Source: Mycolicibacterium insubricum
Lineage (GTDB): Bacteria > Actinomycetota > Actinomycetes > Mycobacteriales > Mycobacteriaceae
Assembly (NCBI RefSeq): GCF_010731615.1
Contig: NZ_AP022618.1
Location: 1,364,001-1,428,000 of the forward strand
Direction of reading: 5' to 3'
DNA: 64,000 nt
A program made the translations under genes and the position numbers. This document shows positions 37,506 through 46,355 of the stretch, one piece after another (the first letter of the stretch is position 1; the number at the start of each line of letters is the position of its first letter). The notes beneath the pieces are model-generated. The model was not told the DNA's origin. It did no database searches and saw only the letters and a program-made list of their open reading frames with translations.

Positions 37506-38884
37506 GCGCGTCGGCGTCCCCGTCGCTGATCATCGCGCTGCTCGTCGCGTCGGCGTTTGTGATGATCCTCAACGAGACCGTGATGAGCGTCGCGCTGCCG
37601 GTCCTGATCGCCGACCTGAACATCACCGCCGGCACCGCGCAATGGCTGACCAGCGGCTTCCTGCTGACCATGGCGGTTGTCATCCCGATGTCCGGGGCGC
37701 TGCTGTCGCGTTACCCGACCCGCTCGGTGTACCTGGCGTCGATGGGCCTGTTCTGCACCGGCACCTTGACCGCCGCGCTGGCGAGCGGCTTCGGAGTGCT
37801 GTTGGCCGGCCGTGTGGTGCAGGCCTGCGGCACCGCCCTGATGATGCCGCTGCTGATGACGACGGTCATGCGGCTGATCCCGGCGGACCGACGCGGCCAG
37901 ACGATGGGCACCATCTCGATCGTCATCGCGGTGGCACCCGCGATCGGGCCGACGCTGTCCGGACTGATCCTCAACGCGCTGAGCTGGCAGTGGATGTTCG
38001 CCATCGTGCTGCCGATCGCGGTGGCAGCCACCGTCGCCGGGGCGCTGTGGCTGCACGTCGACGACGACCGGTCCGACCCCGTGCCGATCGACCTGGTCTC
38101 GGTGCCGCTGTCGGCGATCGCGTTCGCCGGACTGGTGCTCGGACTGACATTGGCGGGGGCACCGGGTCCGCAGCGGATGCCGGCCTGGGTGCCGACGGTC
38201 GCCGGCGCGGTCGCGATGGTGGTCTTCGTCGTGCGGCAGCAGCACCTGCAGCGCCGCGATCGGGCGTTCCTGGATCTGCGGCCGTTGGGCAACCGGCGGT
38301 TCTCGCTGTCGCTGGGCCTGGTGATCCTCGGCTTCGTCGGGCTGTTCGGTGCGATCATCATGGTGCCGCTCTACGTCCAGGACGTCCTGGGCCGCAGCGT
38401 GCTGGTCGCCGGGTTGACCAGCCTGCCCGGCGGGCTGCTGATGGGGCTGGCCGGGCCGCTGGTCGGCCGGGTCTATGACCGCCGCGGTGCCCGGGTCCTC
38501 GTCATCCCGGGATCGGTGCTGCTCGCCGTTGCACTCGGTGGATTCACCCTGTTGTCGGAGCGCTCGCAGATCTGGCAGTTGGTGGTGCTGCAGGCGGTCA
38601 TGATGGTCGGCCTGTCGATGATGTTCACCCCGTTGATGACCGATGCGCTGGGCGCGCTGCCGGACCGGCTGTACTCACACGGCAGCGCCATCATGTCCAC
38701 GCTGCAGCAGCTCGGCGGCGCGGCGGGCACCGCGCTGTTTGTCACCGTGATGGCCACCGCATCGCACGCCGGCGGCACGCCGGACCTGCCCGGCGTGCAC
38801 GCCGCGTTCGTCGTCGCCGCGGTGATCGGTGTGCTGACCGTCGTGCTGGCATTGTTCACCGCGCGAGCCCCCAGCGGTGAGTAG
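37487..38884 (+). CDS. MFS drug exporter (DHA2 type)
   Basis: A 465-residue major facilitator. The first helix and loop, ILNETVMSVALPVLIADLNI, and the following TAQWLTSGFLLTMAVVIPMS are typical of EmrB/LmrB exporters; VIAVAPAIGPTLSGLILNAL is motif C. Fourteen helices are likely. The only workable start upstream of the first helix is GTG 37487, which is the loop of the S10 terminator hairpin, with a GGGGAG ribosome-binding stretch buried in the stem. Expression would therefore depend on read-through or on opening of the hairpin. The substrate is unknown. Confidence 0.85.
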   Translation: MRCRAPRASASPSLIIALLVASAFVMILNETVMSVALPVLIADLNITAGTAQWLTSGFLLTMAVVIPMSGALLSRYPTRSVYLASMGLFCTGTLTAALASGFGVLLAGRVVQACGTALMMPLLMTTVMRLIPADRRGQTMGTISIVIAVAPAIGPTLSGLILNALSWQWMFAIVLPIAVAATVAGALWLHVDDDRSDPVPIDLVSVPLSAIAFAGLVLGLTLAGAPGPQRMPAWVPTVAGAVAMVVFVVRQQHLQRRDRAFLDLRPLGNRRFSLSLGLVILGFVGLFGAIIMVPLYVQDVLGRSVLVAGLTSLPGGLLMGLAGPLVGRVYDRRGARVLVIPGSVLLAVALGGFTLLSERSQIWQLVVLQAVMMVGLSMMFTPLMTDALGALPDRLYSHGSAIMSTLQQLGGAAGTALFVTVMATASHAGGTPDLPGVHAAFVVAAVIGVLTVVLALFTARAPSGE

Positions 38885-38942
38885 CCTCTGCCTCGGCGAC
38901 TGGTTCCGCCACCGCACTCTCAAATCCGGTCACTGTCGTCCG

Positions 38943-38959
38943 AACAGGTGAATCCTGTT
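38943..38959. promoter_or_regulatory. inverted repeat upstream of lipoprotein gene
   Basis: aacagg-tgaat-cctgtt has perfect 6-bp arms around 5 bp and lies 105 bp upstream of the lipoprotein GTG at 39064. Function unknown. Confidence 0.3.
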
Positions 38960-39063
38960 TCGATTCAGCCGTTCTGGACATTCGATGGGTACTGTCCGTA
39001 TTCAACGTGATGCAAATCCGATGGCCGGCACTGCCGAGCACCATTCCGAGGAGATTGATTGTC

Positions 39064-39669
39064 GTGAAACGACTTAACGCAGTAGTTGCAGCAGTCGCGG
39101 TAGCTGGCTTCGCCGGTCTGACAGCCGGTTGCTCAACGCATACCAGCGATTCCGATGGCTCTGGGGCGCCGGCTACGACGGCGAAGTCAGATATCACCGC
39201 ACTTACTCCCTCCATGGTTGTCGGACGGAATTCATTTCCCGATCTGCCACGCGGAGAGTGGACAGCAGCGGAGGTGAAGGAAGCCAAAGGCGGCGCTGGC
39301 AGCGAAACGCTGAGCGCCGATGATTGCCGCCTGCTGTTCAAAGGGCCACTGTACAAACCGACCTCCCGGGTTGGGGCGAGTATGTCCGGGAGGGGAGAAC
39401 GAGGAGGTGCAGAGATTTACAGCGTCGATATCGGAATCCCCAGTGAAGAAGCACCGGATTGGGTTGGGCTCGTTGACAAGTGCAGTGCCCTCGCTGTGGT
39501 GAGCAACGGGCATGGGGGTGATTTCAAGATGGAGCCAGGAAACATCGAGGGGCTGCCTTCATGGGCAACAAGCTATCTGGCAACCGATCCGGGTGGAACG
39601 GGGTGGATACGCGCCATCATCGGCAATGCTGGGCATGGTGGCGATCGCGACGGCCGGTTGCGGTGGTGA
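39064..39669 (+). CDS. putative lipoprotein, atypical composition
   Basis: From the GTG at 39064 the product has 201 residues. It opens with a clear signal (KRLNAVVAAVAVAGFAGLTAGC) whose lipobox is LTAGC. The mature part has a Ser/Thr-rich linker and a domain with two cysteines (DDCRLLF, DKCSALAVV). Base composition is visibly less GC-rich than the neighbours, hinting at transfer. Its last 25 codons run into the next lipoprotein's signal-peptide region in another frame and end GGDRDGRLRW, which looks unnatural, so the true C-terminus may have been lost. No family recognised; similar secreted lipoproteins of unknown role are common in mycobacteria. Confidence 0.65.
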   Translation: MKRLNAVVAAVAVAGFAGLTAGCSTHTSDSDGSGAPATTAKSDITALTPSMVVGRNSFPDLPRGEWTAAEVKEAKGGAGSETLSADDCRLLFKGPLYKPTSRVGASMSGRGERGGAEIYSVDIGIPSEEAPDWVGLVDKCSALAVVSNGHGGDFKMEPGNIEGLPSWATSYLATDPGGTGWIRAIIGNAGHGGDRDGRLRW

Positions 39670-40237
39670 TCCGACCCGCAGCGCGCCGGACCTGACGCCG
39701 GAATCCTCGATCGCCCAACGGGTGACCACGTCCGCTACGACGTCCAACACGACGCCGTCGTTCCAGACGCCCGACTACGGCATCGAACCCACCGATACCG
39801 CGTCACCGCAGACCGGCTGCCCGCTGTCCGATGCAGCGGCCGATGTCCACGTGCGCGTCCCGGACGGATTCACCGCGGCGTCGCGGGCGGGCACCGCCCG
39901 GCTCACCATGTCCGGGCCCGGCGAACTGACCGCGGCCGTCGAGGTCCGCTCGGCCGATCCCGGCCCGAGGACCGCTTTCAGCCGGTACATCTCCGAACGA
40001 ATCGGCGTTTCGCAGGACCAGGTGGTCAGCGTGCTGCCCGGCCCGATGTGCGGATACAGCGGGCAGCGGATCGGCGGCCTGCTCGACGGTGACGACTTCG
40101 CCGACCGGATCGTGCACGTCGGAACCGGATCCGGCGACTTCCTGCTCGTTGTCGCTCTCCAGGGGCCTTCGGGCGCAGGCGATTTCGGCGCCACCCGCAG
40201 CGCGCTGTTGGCCGATTTCGGCGTCAGGCTGCCCTGA
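39593..40237 (+). CDS. putative lipoprotein
   Basis: The frame from GTG 39593 gives 214 residues. The signal-like stretch YAPSSAMLGMVAIATAGC has a possible lipobox (TAGC), then a Thr/Ser-rich linker and a domain with cysteines in QTGCPLSDA and GPMCGYSGQ. The positively charged n-region is weak, and the start overlaps the previous gene by 77 bp, so the 5' end may have been replaced by a recombination event. Alternative ATGs lie within the signal (AMLGM). Function unknown; similar proteins resemble LpqN/LpqT-type lipoproteins only loosely. Confidence 0.6.
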   Translation: MERGGYAPSSAMLGMVAIATAGCGGDPTRSAPDLTPESSIAQRVTTSATTSNTTPSFQTPDYGIEPTDTASPQTGCPLSDAAADVHVRVPDGFTAASRAGTARLTMSGPGELTAAVEVRSADPGPRTAFSRYISERIGVSQDQVVSVLPGPMCGYSGQRIGGLLDGDDFADRIVHVGTGSGDFLLVVALQGPSGAGDFGATRSALLADFGVRLP

Positions 40238-40322
40238 CCCCTGGTGACCCGACGTCGCGCGGGGTAGCCTGCGCAGATCGCCCGCCCGCGGCGTGATCCC
40301 CATCGAGGAGAGGCGCACCGCC

Positions 40323-42671
40323 GTGGCCGCTGAATTCGCCGGCAAGATCGCACTCGACATCCGCGACTCCGAACCGGACTGGCCGGCGTATGCGGCGCCG
40401 ACCGCGCCCGAGGGCGCGCCGAACGTCCTCTACCTGGTGTGGGACGACACCGGCATCGCCACCTGGGACTGCTTCGGCGGGCTGGTCGAGATGCCGAACA
40501 TGACCCGCATCGCCGACGCCGGGGTGCGGCTGACCCAGTTCCACACCACCGCCCTGTGCTCACCGACCCGCGCGGCGCTGCTGACCGGACGCAACCCCAC
40601 CACCGTCGGGATGGCCACCATCGAGGAGTTCACCGAGGGCTTCCCCAACAGCAACGGCCGCATCCCGGCCGAGACGGCCCTGCTCTCGGAGGTGCTCGCC
40701 GAACGCGGCTGGAGCACCTACGCCGTCGGGAAATGGCACCTGACCCCGCTGGACGAATCCAACCTGGCCGCCACCCGCCGACACTGGCCCTGCTCGCGCG
40801 GATTCGACCGGTTCTACGGCTTCATGGGTGGCGAAACCGACCAGTGGTACCCGGAACTCGTCTACGACAACCATCCCGTCGACCCACCGGCCACCCCGGA
40901 ACAGGGCTATCACCTGTCCAAGGACCTGGCTGAGCGGACAATCGAATTCATCCGCGATGCCAAGGTCATCGCGCCGGACAAGCCGTGGTTCTCCTACCTG
41001 TGCCCGGGCGCCGGGCACGCGCCGCACCACGTGTTCCGCGAGTGGGCCGACCGCTACGCCGGGCGGTTCGACATGGGCTACGAGGCCTACCGGGACATCG
41101 TGCTGGCCAACCAGAAACGCCTCGGCATCGTGCCGCCGGAGACCGAACTGTCCCCGATGAACCCCTACGCCGACGTCACCGGCCCGCAGGGACAGCCCTG
41201 GCCGCCGCTGGACACCGTGCGGCCCTGGGATTCACTCTCGCCCGACGAGCAGCGGCTGTTCGCCCGGATGGCCGAGGTGTTCGCCGGGTTCCTGTCCTAC
41301 ACCGACGACCAGATCGGCCGGATCCTGGACTACCTGGAGGAATCCGGCCAGCTCGACAACACCATCATCGTCGTCATCTCCGACAACGGGGCCAGCGGCG
41401 AGGGCGGGCCCAACGGCTCGGTCAACGAGGTGAAGTTCTTCAACGGCTACATCGACACGGTCGCCGAAAGCCTGCGCTACTACGACGAACTCGGCGGCCC
41501 GTCGACCTACGGGCACTATCCGATCGGCTGGGCGATGGCGTTCAACACGCCCTACAAGCTGTTCAAACGCTACGCCTCGCACGAGGGCGGCATCGCCGAC
41601 ACCGCCATCATCTCCTGGCCGGCGGGCATCGGTGCGGCCGGCCAGCTCCGGGACCACTACATCAACGTCGCCGACGTGACCCCGACGATCTACGACCTGC
41701 TCGGCATCGTACCGCCGGCCACCGTTCGGGGTATCCCGCAGAAACCACTGGACGGGGTGAGTTTCGCTGCTGCACTGCGTGATCCGAATCTGCCCACCGG
41801 CAAGGACACCCAGTTCTATACCATGCTCGGCACCCGAGGAATCTGGCACCGCGGCTGGTTCGCCAGCACCGTGCACGCCGCCACCCCCAGCGGCTGGGGA
41901 CATTTCGACGACGACCGTTGGGAGCTGTTCCACATCGACACCGACCGCAGCCAGTGTCACGACCTGGCCGGCGCGGAGCCGGAGAAGCTCGCCGAACTGC
42001 AGGCGCTGTGGTTCGCGGAAGCGGAGAAGTACAACGGCCTGCCGCTGGCGGACCTCAGCATCGCCGAGATCTTCACCAGGCCGCGGCCCGGCGCGGGCAC
42101 CGACCGCACCAGCTTCACCTTCTACCCGGGTACCGCCGACGTCGGGCTGGGGGCGGACCCGCAGCTGCGCGGGCAGTCTTTCTCGGTGCTCGCCGACGTC
42201 GAGGTGCAGACCGATCCCGACGGCGTGATCTTCAAACACGGTTGTGGACACGGGGGATACGCCCTGTACGTCACCGACGGCCGGTTGTCCTTCGTCTACA
42301 ACTTCATGGGCACCGACGAGCAGGCGGTGACCGCGGACACCACGGTGCCAGCGGGGCGGCACGTGCTCGGGGTCCGCTACGAGCGCACCGGCACCGTCGA
42401 GGGCAGCCACACCCCGGTGGGGGTGCTGTCGCTCTATGTCGACGATGCCGTCGTGGGCACCCGCGCCGATGTGCGCACCCACCCGGGCACCTTCGGCCTG
42501 GGTGGGGTCTCGGCATCGGTGGGCCGCAACTCCGGGCAGGCGGTGTCGAAGGCGTTCGCCGCGCCCTTCCCGTTCGCCGGCGGGACCATCGCCAAGGTCG
42601 TCGTCGATGTGTCCGGGACGGCCTACCTGGACGCCGAGGCCGAACTTGCCGCCGCGTTCGCCCGGGACTGA
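40323..42671 (+). CDS. atsA: arylsulfatase AtsA
   Basis: A 782-residue type I sulfatase. The formylglycine signature CSPTRAALLTGR begins at Cys79, which must be oxidised to formylglycine for activity. GKWHLTP carries the active-site Lys and His, and VISDNGASGEGG carries the metal-binding Asp-Asn. The C-terminal 200 residues form a beta-rich domain. The GTG at 40323 follows gaggagagg and gives almost the same length as M. tuberculosis AtsA (Rv0711), which is also next to the S10 operon. The activating enzyme is encoded at 44536. It hydrolyses sulfate esters, releasing sulfate or remodelling sulfated metabolites. Confidence 0.95.
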   Translation: MAAEFAGKIALDIRDSEPDWPAYAAPTAPEGAPNVLYLVWDDTGIATWDCFGGLVEMPNMTRIADAGVRLTQFHTTALCSPTRAALLTGRNPTTVGMATIEEFTEGFPNSNGRIPAETALLSEVLAERGWSTYAVGKWHLTPLDESNLAATRRHWPCSRGFDRFYGFMGGETDQWYPELVYDNHPVDPPATPEQGYHLSKDLAERTIEFIRDAKVIAPDKPWFSYLCPGAGHAPHHVFREWADRYAGRFDMGYEAYRDIVLANQKRLGIVPPETELSPMNPYADVTGPQGQPWPPLDTVRPWDSLSPDEQRLFARMAEVFAGFLSYTDDQIGRILDYLEESGQLDNTIIVVISDNGASGEGGPNGSVNEVKFFNGYIDTVAESLRYYDELGGPSTYGHYPIGWAMAFNTPYKLFKRYASHEGGIADTAIISWPAGIGAAGQLRDHYINVADVTPTIYDLLGIVPPATVRGIPQKPLDGVSFAAALRDPNLPTGKDTQFYTMLGTRGIWHRGWFASTVHAATPSGWGHFDDDRWELFHIDTDRSQCHDLAGAEPEKLAELQALWFAEAEKYNGLPLADLSIAEIFTRPRPGAGTDRTSFTFYPGTADVGLGADPQLRGQSFSVLADVEVQTDPDGVIFKHGCGHGGYALYVTDGRLSFVYNFMGTDEQAVTADTTVPAGRHVLGVRYERTGTVEGSHTPVGVLSLYVDDAVVGTRADVRTHPGTFGLGGVSASVGRNSGQAVSKAFAAPFPFAGGTIAKVVVDVSGTAYLDAEAELAAAFARD

Positions 42672-42677
42672 GCGGGA

Positions 42678-43004
42678 TCAGTAGTAGTAGCCGCCCCAGA
42701 AGCCGGTGTCACCGTTGTCGCAGTTGACGTTGATGTCCCAGGGCCGATTCAGCGGCACACCCGGGATGAACAGGCCGCCCTGACCCGCGGCGTTCTGGTA
42801 GACCCGGTTGGTGTACCAGTCCGAGGTGTAGGTGCACCAGGTGCCGCCGCTGCCGCCGTCCCAGCCGACCCAGATCCCGCCGACGTGCTGCACCGGATAC
42901 AGCGTCAAGGTGTTGGCGTGCGCGATGCCGGCGCCGGCGAGCGCGGCGGGCATCGCCCCCGCCGCCGCCAGCGTCGCGAGCGCCTTCTTCAAGTGAACTG
43001 CCAT
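42678..43004 (-). CDS. small secreted protein, paralogue of the next gene
   Basis: A 108-residue protein with a signal peptide cleaved around AGIAHA-NT. The mature domain has GGIWVGWDGGSGGTWCTYTSDW, then YQNAAGQGG and VNCDNGDTG near the end, with two cysteines likely bonded. It shares this pattern with the protein at 43122-43454. Secreted, function unknown. Confidence 0.75.
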   Translation of the reverse strand: MAVHLKKALATLAAAGAMPAALAGAGIAHANTLTLYPVQHVGGIWVGWDGGSGGTWCTYTSDWYTNRVYQNAAGQGGLFIPGVPLNRPWDINVNCDNGDTGFWGGYYY

Positions 43005-43121
43005 GGTCGCCTCCCGGTGCCCGCGGCTACCGGTTGGCGACCGCTGTGGGCACAGTTCAGCAAATCAGGGGGGAGCCGGACAACGCGTTGTCCCGCTGGC
43101 CGGAACGGCGTTCGCGTGGAG

Positions 43122-43454
43122 TCAGTACCAGAAGCCGGGCACGTGGCCGGTGTCGCCGTTGTCGCATTTGACGTCGATCAGTGACACCCGGTTCAGCGGG
43201 ATTGAGGTGACGAACACCCCGCCGGTCCCGGTGGCGTTCTGATAGGCCCGCGAACTGAACCAGTCCGAACTGGCCGTGCACCACGTCGCACCGCTGCCGG
43301 CCGTCCAGCCGATCCAGATGCCGTCGCCGGTGATCTGCGGCACCGGCGTGACGTTCAGGCCGGCGGCGTGTGCCGTGCCGGCACCGGCGAGCAGGCCCGG
43401 TACGGCCGCCGCGGCGGCCACAGCGGTGACGATCTTTGTGACGGTGGTCCCCAT
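43122..43454 (-). CDS. small secreted protein, paralogue of the previous gene
   Basis: A 110-residue protein with a signal peptide ending AGTAHA. The mature domain repeats the pattern of its neighbour: DGIWIGWTAGSGATWCTASS, YQNATGTGG, VKCDNGDTG, W at the end. The tandem pair probably arose by duplication. Secreted, function unknown. Confidence 0.75.
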   Translation of the reverse strand: MGTTVTKIVTAVAAAAAVPGLLAGAGTAHAAGLNVTPVPQITGDGIWIGWTAGSGATWCTASSDWFSSRAYQNATGTGGVFVTSIPLNRVSLIDVKCDNGDTGHVPGFWY

Positions 43455-43538
43455 GATCCCTCCAGGTTAGTGCCTCGACCGTAAACCGTGGCACCCACCC
43501 GGGGCAGGGAAATTCCGGCATTCGGCCACTCGCGCCGG

Positions 43539-44405
43539 CTATCCGCAGGATTGGTCGCCCACCGGGGTGAGGCCGCCGGAGAAGTGGACCGTGCCGGTCT
43601 TGGTGTTCGCGGCGATGTTGGAGTTTGCCGAGCACTCCAGGGTCAAGCCGACCAGTCCGGGGCTGTTCGCCGACACCTTGAGCACCGGTGCGCCCTTGGG
43701 TTTGACGGTCTTGGTCCAGGTCCAGCCCGCGATCACCGCGATGTTGTTGTCGGTGATCAGCTGATCGTTGTCACCGAGGTAGCTGATATTGATGCTGGAG
43801 ACCGGAAGTCCGGTCGCCTTCAGCGTGTAGGTGACCGATTGGTCCACCGGTGGGTCGGCGGGCTTGTCGACGGGTACCAACTGCCCCTGAGGCAGGTTCG
43901 TCTCGATGTTCGGCAGCTTGGCTACGACGTTGGGCTGTGCAGCGGCCTGCTTGAAGTCCGTGCTGAGCACAACGGTCTCGTAGTCCATGTCCTGGTTGTC
44001 ATCGCGCCAGAAGGAGATGCCGACGGTCGTGTAGGTGCAATCCCGGATGACGGCGCTGGCGTGGTCGATGAGCTGATCGGTCGTCGGGTCCTCGCGGTCG
44101 TCGACCGCGGCGCGTGCGATGGCCGCATCCACCGTGACTCCGAGCTCGGCGAAGCCCTTGGCGGGGTCGTTGAAGTACGTGGTCCCGGCGGCGTCCGGGC
44201 TGTTCACTTTGCTCGCAACTTGGTCGGCCACCGGGTCCCAGTGCAGCGGGGCGCATCCCGCGTTGGAACGGACGGCGGTGACCCGGGCGATCATCCGCTC
44301 CATGGGGGTTCCGGCCAGGGCGTTGGGTGCGCAGGTGAGGCCGACGGCGATCACCCCGAGTCCGGCCAGGGTCTGGGGGATCGCGGAACTGACGCGGCGG
44401 GTCAT
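43539..44405 (-). CDS. secreted CAP-like protein
   Basis: A 288-residue protein with a signal peptide (about 1-31, ending NALA). Residues 35-125 resemble a CAP/SCP domain: RVTAVRSNAGCAPLHWDPVA at the start and a later DRE-DPTTDQLIDHASAVIRDC / TTVGISFWRDDN stretch. The C-terminal half is a beta-rich domain (TYTLKATGLPVSSINISYLG, LECSANSNIAANTKTGT) resembling MmpS-type exported domains. Exported or surface protein of unknown function. Confidence 0.7.
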   Translation of the reverse strand: MTRRVSSAIPQTLAGLGVIAVGLTCAPNALAGTPMERMIARVTAVRSNAGCAPLHWDPVADQVASKVNSPDAAGTTYFNDPAKGFAELGVTVDAAIARAAVDDREDPTTDQLIDHASAVIRDCTYTTVGISFWRDDNQDMDYETVVLSTDFKQAAAQPNVVAKLPNIETNLPQGQLVPVDKPADPPVDQSVTYTLKATGLPVSSINISYLGDNDQLITDNNIAVIAGWTWTKTVKPKGAPVLKVSANSPGLVGLTLECSANSNIAANTKTGTVHFSGGLTPVGDQSCG

Positions 44406-44523
44406 GACATCTCCTCACATCGGCGGGTTTGGGGTGAATGAACCACCACCGGCCGCCGGAGGAAAGTCGTCGTTCCGCTGTGCGGAACCCGGCCTCGCGG
44501 ACCTCTCGGCAGCCGGTCCCGCC

Positions 44524-44535
44524 TACGCTGGGTCG
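44524..44535 (+). promoter_or_regulatory. -10 element of the FGE gene (leaderless type)
   Basis: TACGCT at 44524-44529 fits TANNNT and ends 6 nt before the GTG at 44536, with no ribosome-binding site, so the transcript is probably leaderless. Confidence 0.4.
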
Positions 44536-45417
44536 GTGCTGACCGAACTCGTCGCGTTGCCCGGCGGCACATTCGCCATGGGCGCCGACGGGTTCTACCC
44601 GGAGGAGACCCCGGTGCACACCGTCACCGTCGGACCGGTATCGGTCGAGCGGCACCCGGTGACCAACGCGCAGTTCGCCGAATTCGTCGCCGCCACCGGC
44701 TACCTCACCGTCGCCGAACGCCCGATGGACTCGGCGGCCTATCCCGGGGTCGCCGCCGAGGACCTGGCGCCCGGCGCGCTGGTGTTCAGCCCGACCTCCG
44801 GCCCGGTCAACCTCGCCGACTGGCGCCAGTGGTGGGACTGGGCGCCCGGCGCCAGCTGGAAACACCCGTTCGGGCCGGACAGTTCGGTGGCCGACCGGGG
44901 CGACCATCCCGTCGTGCAGGTGTCCTATGTCGACGCGGTCGCCTACGCAGCATGGGCGGGTCGGCGGCTGCCGACGGAAGCCGAGTGGGAGTACGCGGCC
45001 CGGGCCGGGTCGTCGTCGACGTATTCGTGGGGTCCCGACGCCGCGCCGGGTGGGCGGTTGATGGCCAACACCTGGCAGGGCGCCTTCCCGCACCGCAACG
45101 ACGGCGCGCTCGGTTGGGCCGGCACCTCGCCGGTGGGGGCGTTCCCGCCCAACGACTTCGGGCTCGTCGACATGATCGGCAACGTGTGGGAGTGGACGAC
45201 GACGATCTTCGCCGGCCGGCACCGGCTGAGGGAGGCCAAGGGGTGCTGCACGCCGAGCCGCGGGCCCGTCGACCCGGACCCCACCGTCAGCCAGGTGCTC
45301 AAGGGCGGATCGCATCTGTGCGCGCCGGAGTACTGTCACCGCTACCGGCCCGCCGCCCGGTCCCCCCAGTCGCAGGACAGCGCCACCACCCACATCGGGT
45401 TCCGGTGTGTGCGCTGA
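44536..45417 (+). CDS. formylglycine-generating enzyme
   Basis: A 293-residue copper-dependent oxidase that converts the sulfatase Cys to formylglycine. The family opening LVALPGGTFAMGADGFYPEE, the RRLPTEAEWEYAARAG motif and the C-terminal LCAPEYCHRYRPAAR with the copper-binding pair C262/C267 are all present. It closes with GFRCVR. It corresponds to Rv0712 and would activate AtsA, which is 2 kb upstream with three secreted-protein genes between. The GTG at 44536 places the start just before the conserved domain. Confidence 0.95.
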   Translation: MLTELVALPGGTFAMGADGFYPEETPVHTVTVGPVSVERHPVTNAQFAEFVAATGYLTVAERPMDSAAYPGVAAEDLAPGALVFSPTSGPVNLADWRQWWDWAPGASWKHPFGPDSSVADRGDHPVVQVSYVDAVAYAAWAGRRLPTEAEWEYAARAGSSSTYSWGPDAAPGGRLMANTWQGAFPHRNDGALGWAGTSPVGAFPPNDFGLVDMIGNVWEWTTTIFAGRHRLREAKGCCTPSRGPVDPDPTVSQVLKGGSHLCAPEYCHRYRPAARSPQSQDSATTHIGFRCVR

Positions 45418-45419
45418 CA

Positions 45420-46322
45420 TCATGTCCGGTCGGACACCTCCCGGGCCACGTGCCCGGCGATGCGCGCGTAGGAATCCTCGGTGACGGCGGTCGCCGAGCT
45501 CATGATGTTGTACCCGTGGTCGACGTCCTCCACCTCGTGGTAGGCCGCCAGCACGCCGGCGGCGCCGAGCTTCAAGGCGTAGCAACGGGCCTCGTCGCGC
45601 AGTCGGTCGTGTTCGGCGGTGACCACGAGTGCAGGTGCAATGCCGGCGATCTCATCTGCGTTGTCGCCCCACGCCGGCGACGCTAAACGGTCGCGACGTT
45701 GCGCGGCATCGGGAATGTAGGCCGTGTCGAAGAGATCGCCCATCCACGGTTTGAGGACCGCCCGGGATCCTATGGTCGACGGCTTGTCTCGGGTCGGCGT
45801 CACCAGGTCCAGCGGTGCGTAGTGCAGCACCTGCAGCGCGATGCGGGGCCCGCCCAGTTCGAGGGCGAGCCGGGCGGCCGCAGCGCTCAGATTGCCGCCC
45901 GCGCTCTGCCCGCCGACGCACAGCCGCGACCCGTCCCACGCCCGGTCGCAGCTCGCCGCCCAGCACACCACGTCGTAGATCTGTTGTGGCGCATCGGGAA
46001 AGCGATGCTGCGGTGCCAGGACATAATCAGGATTGAGGACCGCCACGCCCGCGCGGGCCGCCAGATACCGGCACCACGGGTCATCCTGTTCCGGGTGCCC
46101 GACGACGAATCCGCCGCCGTGGACGTTGACGTAGACGGCTGGGCGGTCGACGCCCGCGGCGGGCAGGTAGACCGTCGCCGGGATCGGGCCGAATCGCGTC
46201 GGGATCACCAGGTGCTCAATGCGCCCGGTGATATCAGGGAACCTGACCGCGGGCTTCGGCGCCGTTCTGGCGGTGGCCGCGAGCAGCCGGGAAAGGGCGT
46301 CGGCGACGCGTTGGTTCGTCAT
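45420..46322 (-). CDS. alpha/beta hydrolase (HSL family esterase)
   Basis: A 300-residue esterase of the hormone-sensitive lipase type. The oxyanion motif HGGG is at 68-71, the nucleophile elbow GQSAG at 138-142 (Ser140), and DYVLAPQHRFP lies between; DVDHGYN near the C-terminus supplies the catalytic His. It acts on short-chain esters; the substrate is unknown. It lies downstream of the frameshifted SDR in the same direction and may have formed one operon with it. Confidence 0.9.
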   Translation of the reverse strand: MTNQRVADALSRLLAATARTAPKPAVRFPDITGRIEHLVIPTRFGPIPATVYLPAAGVDRPAVYVNVHGGGFVVGHPEQDDPWCRYLAARAGVAVLNPDYVLAPQHRFPDAPQQIYDVVCWAASCDRAWDGSRLCVGGQSAGGNLSAAAARLALELGGPRIALQVLHYAPLDLVTPTRDKPSTIGSRAVLKPWMGDLFDTAYIPDAAQRRDRLASPAWGDNADEIAGIAPALVVTAEHDRLRDEARCYALKLGAAGVLAAYHEVEDVDHGYNIMSSATAVTEDSYARIAGHVAREVSDRT

Positions 46323-46355
46323 GATCGACGTTGCTCTCCTTCATCGAGCGTGGCT

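Noticed and set aside
39007..39063. ATG at 39007 as start of the lipoprotein
   Set aside because: It adds 19 residues that break the signal-peptide plan; GTG 39064 begins the basic n-region directly.
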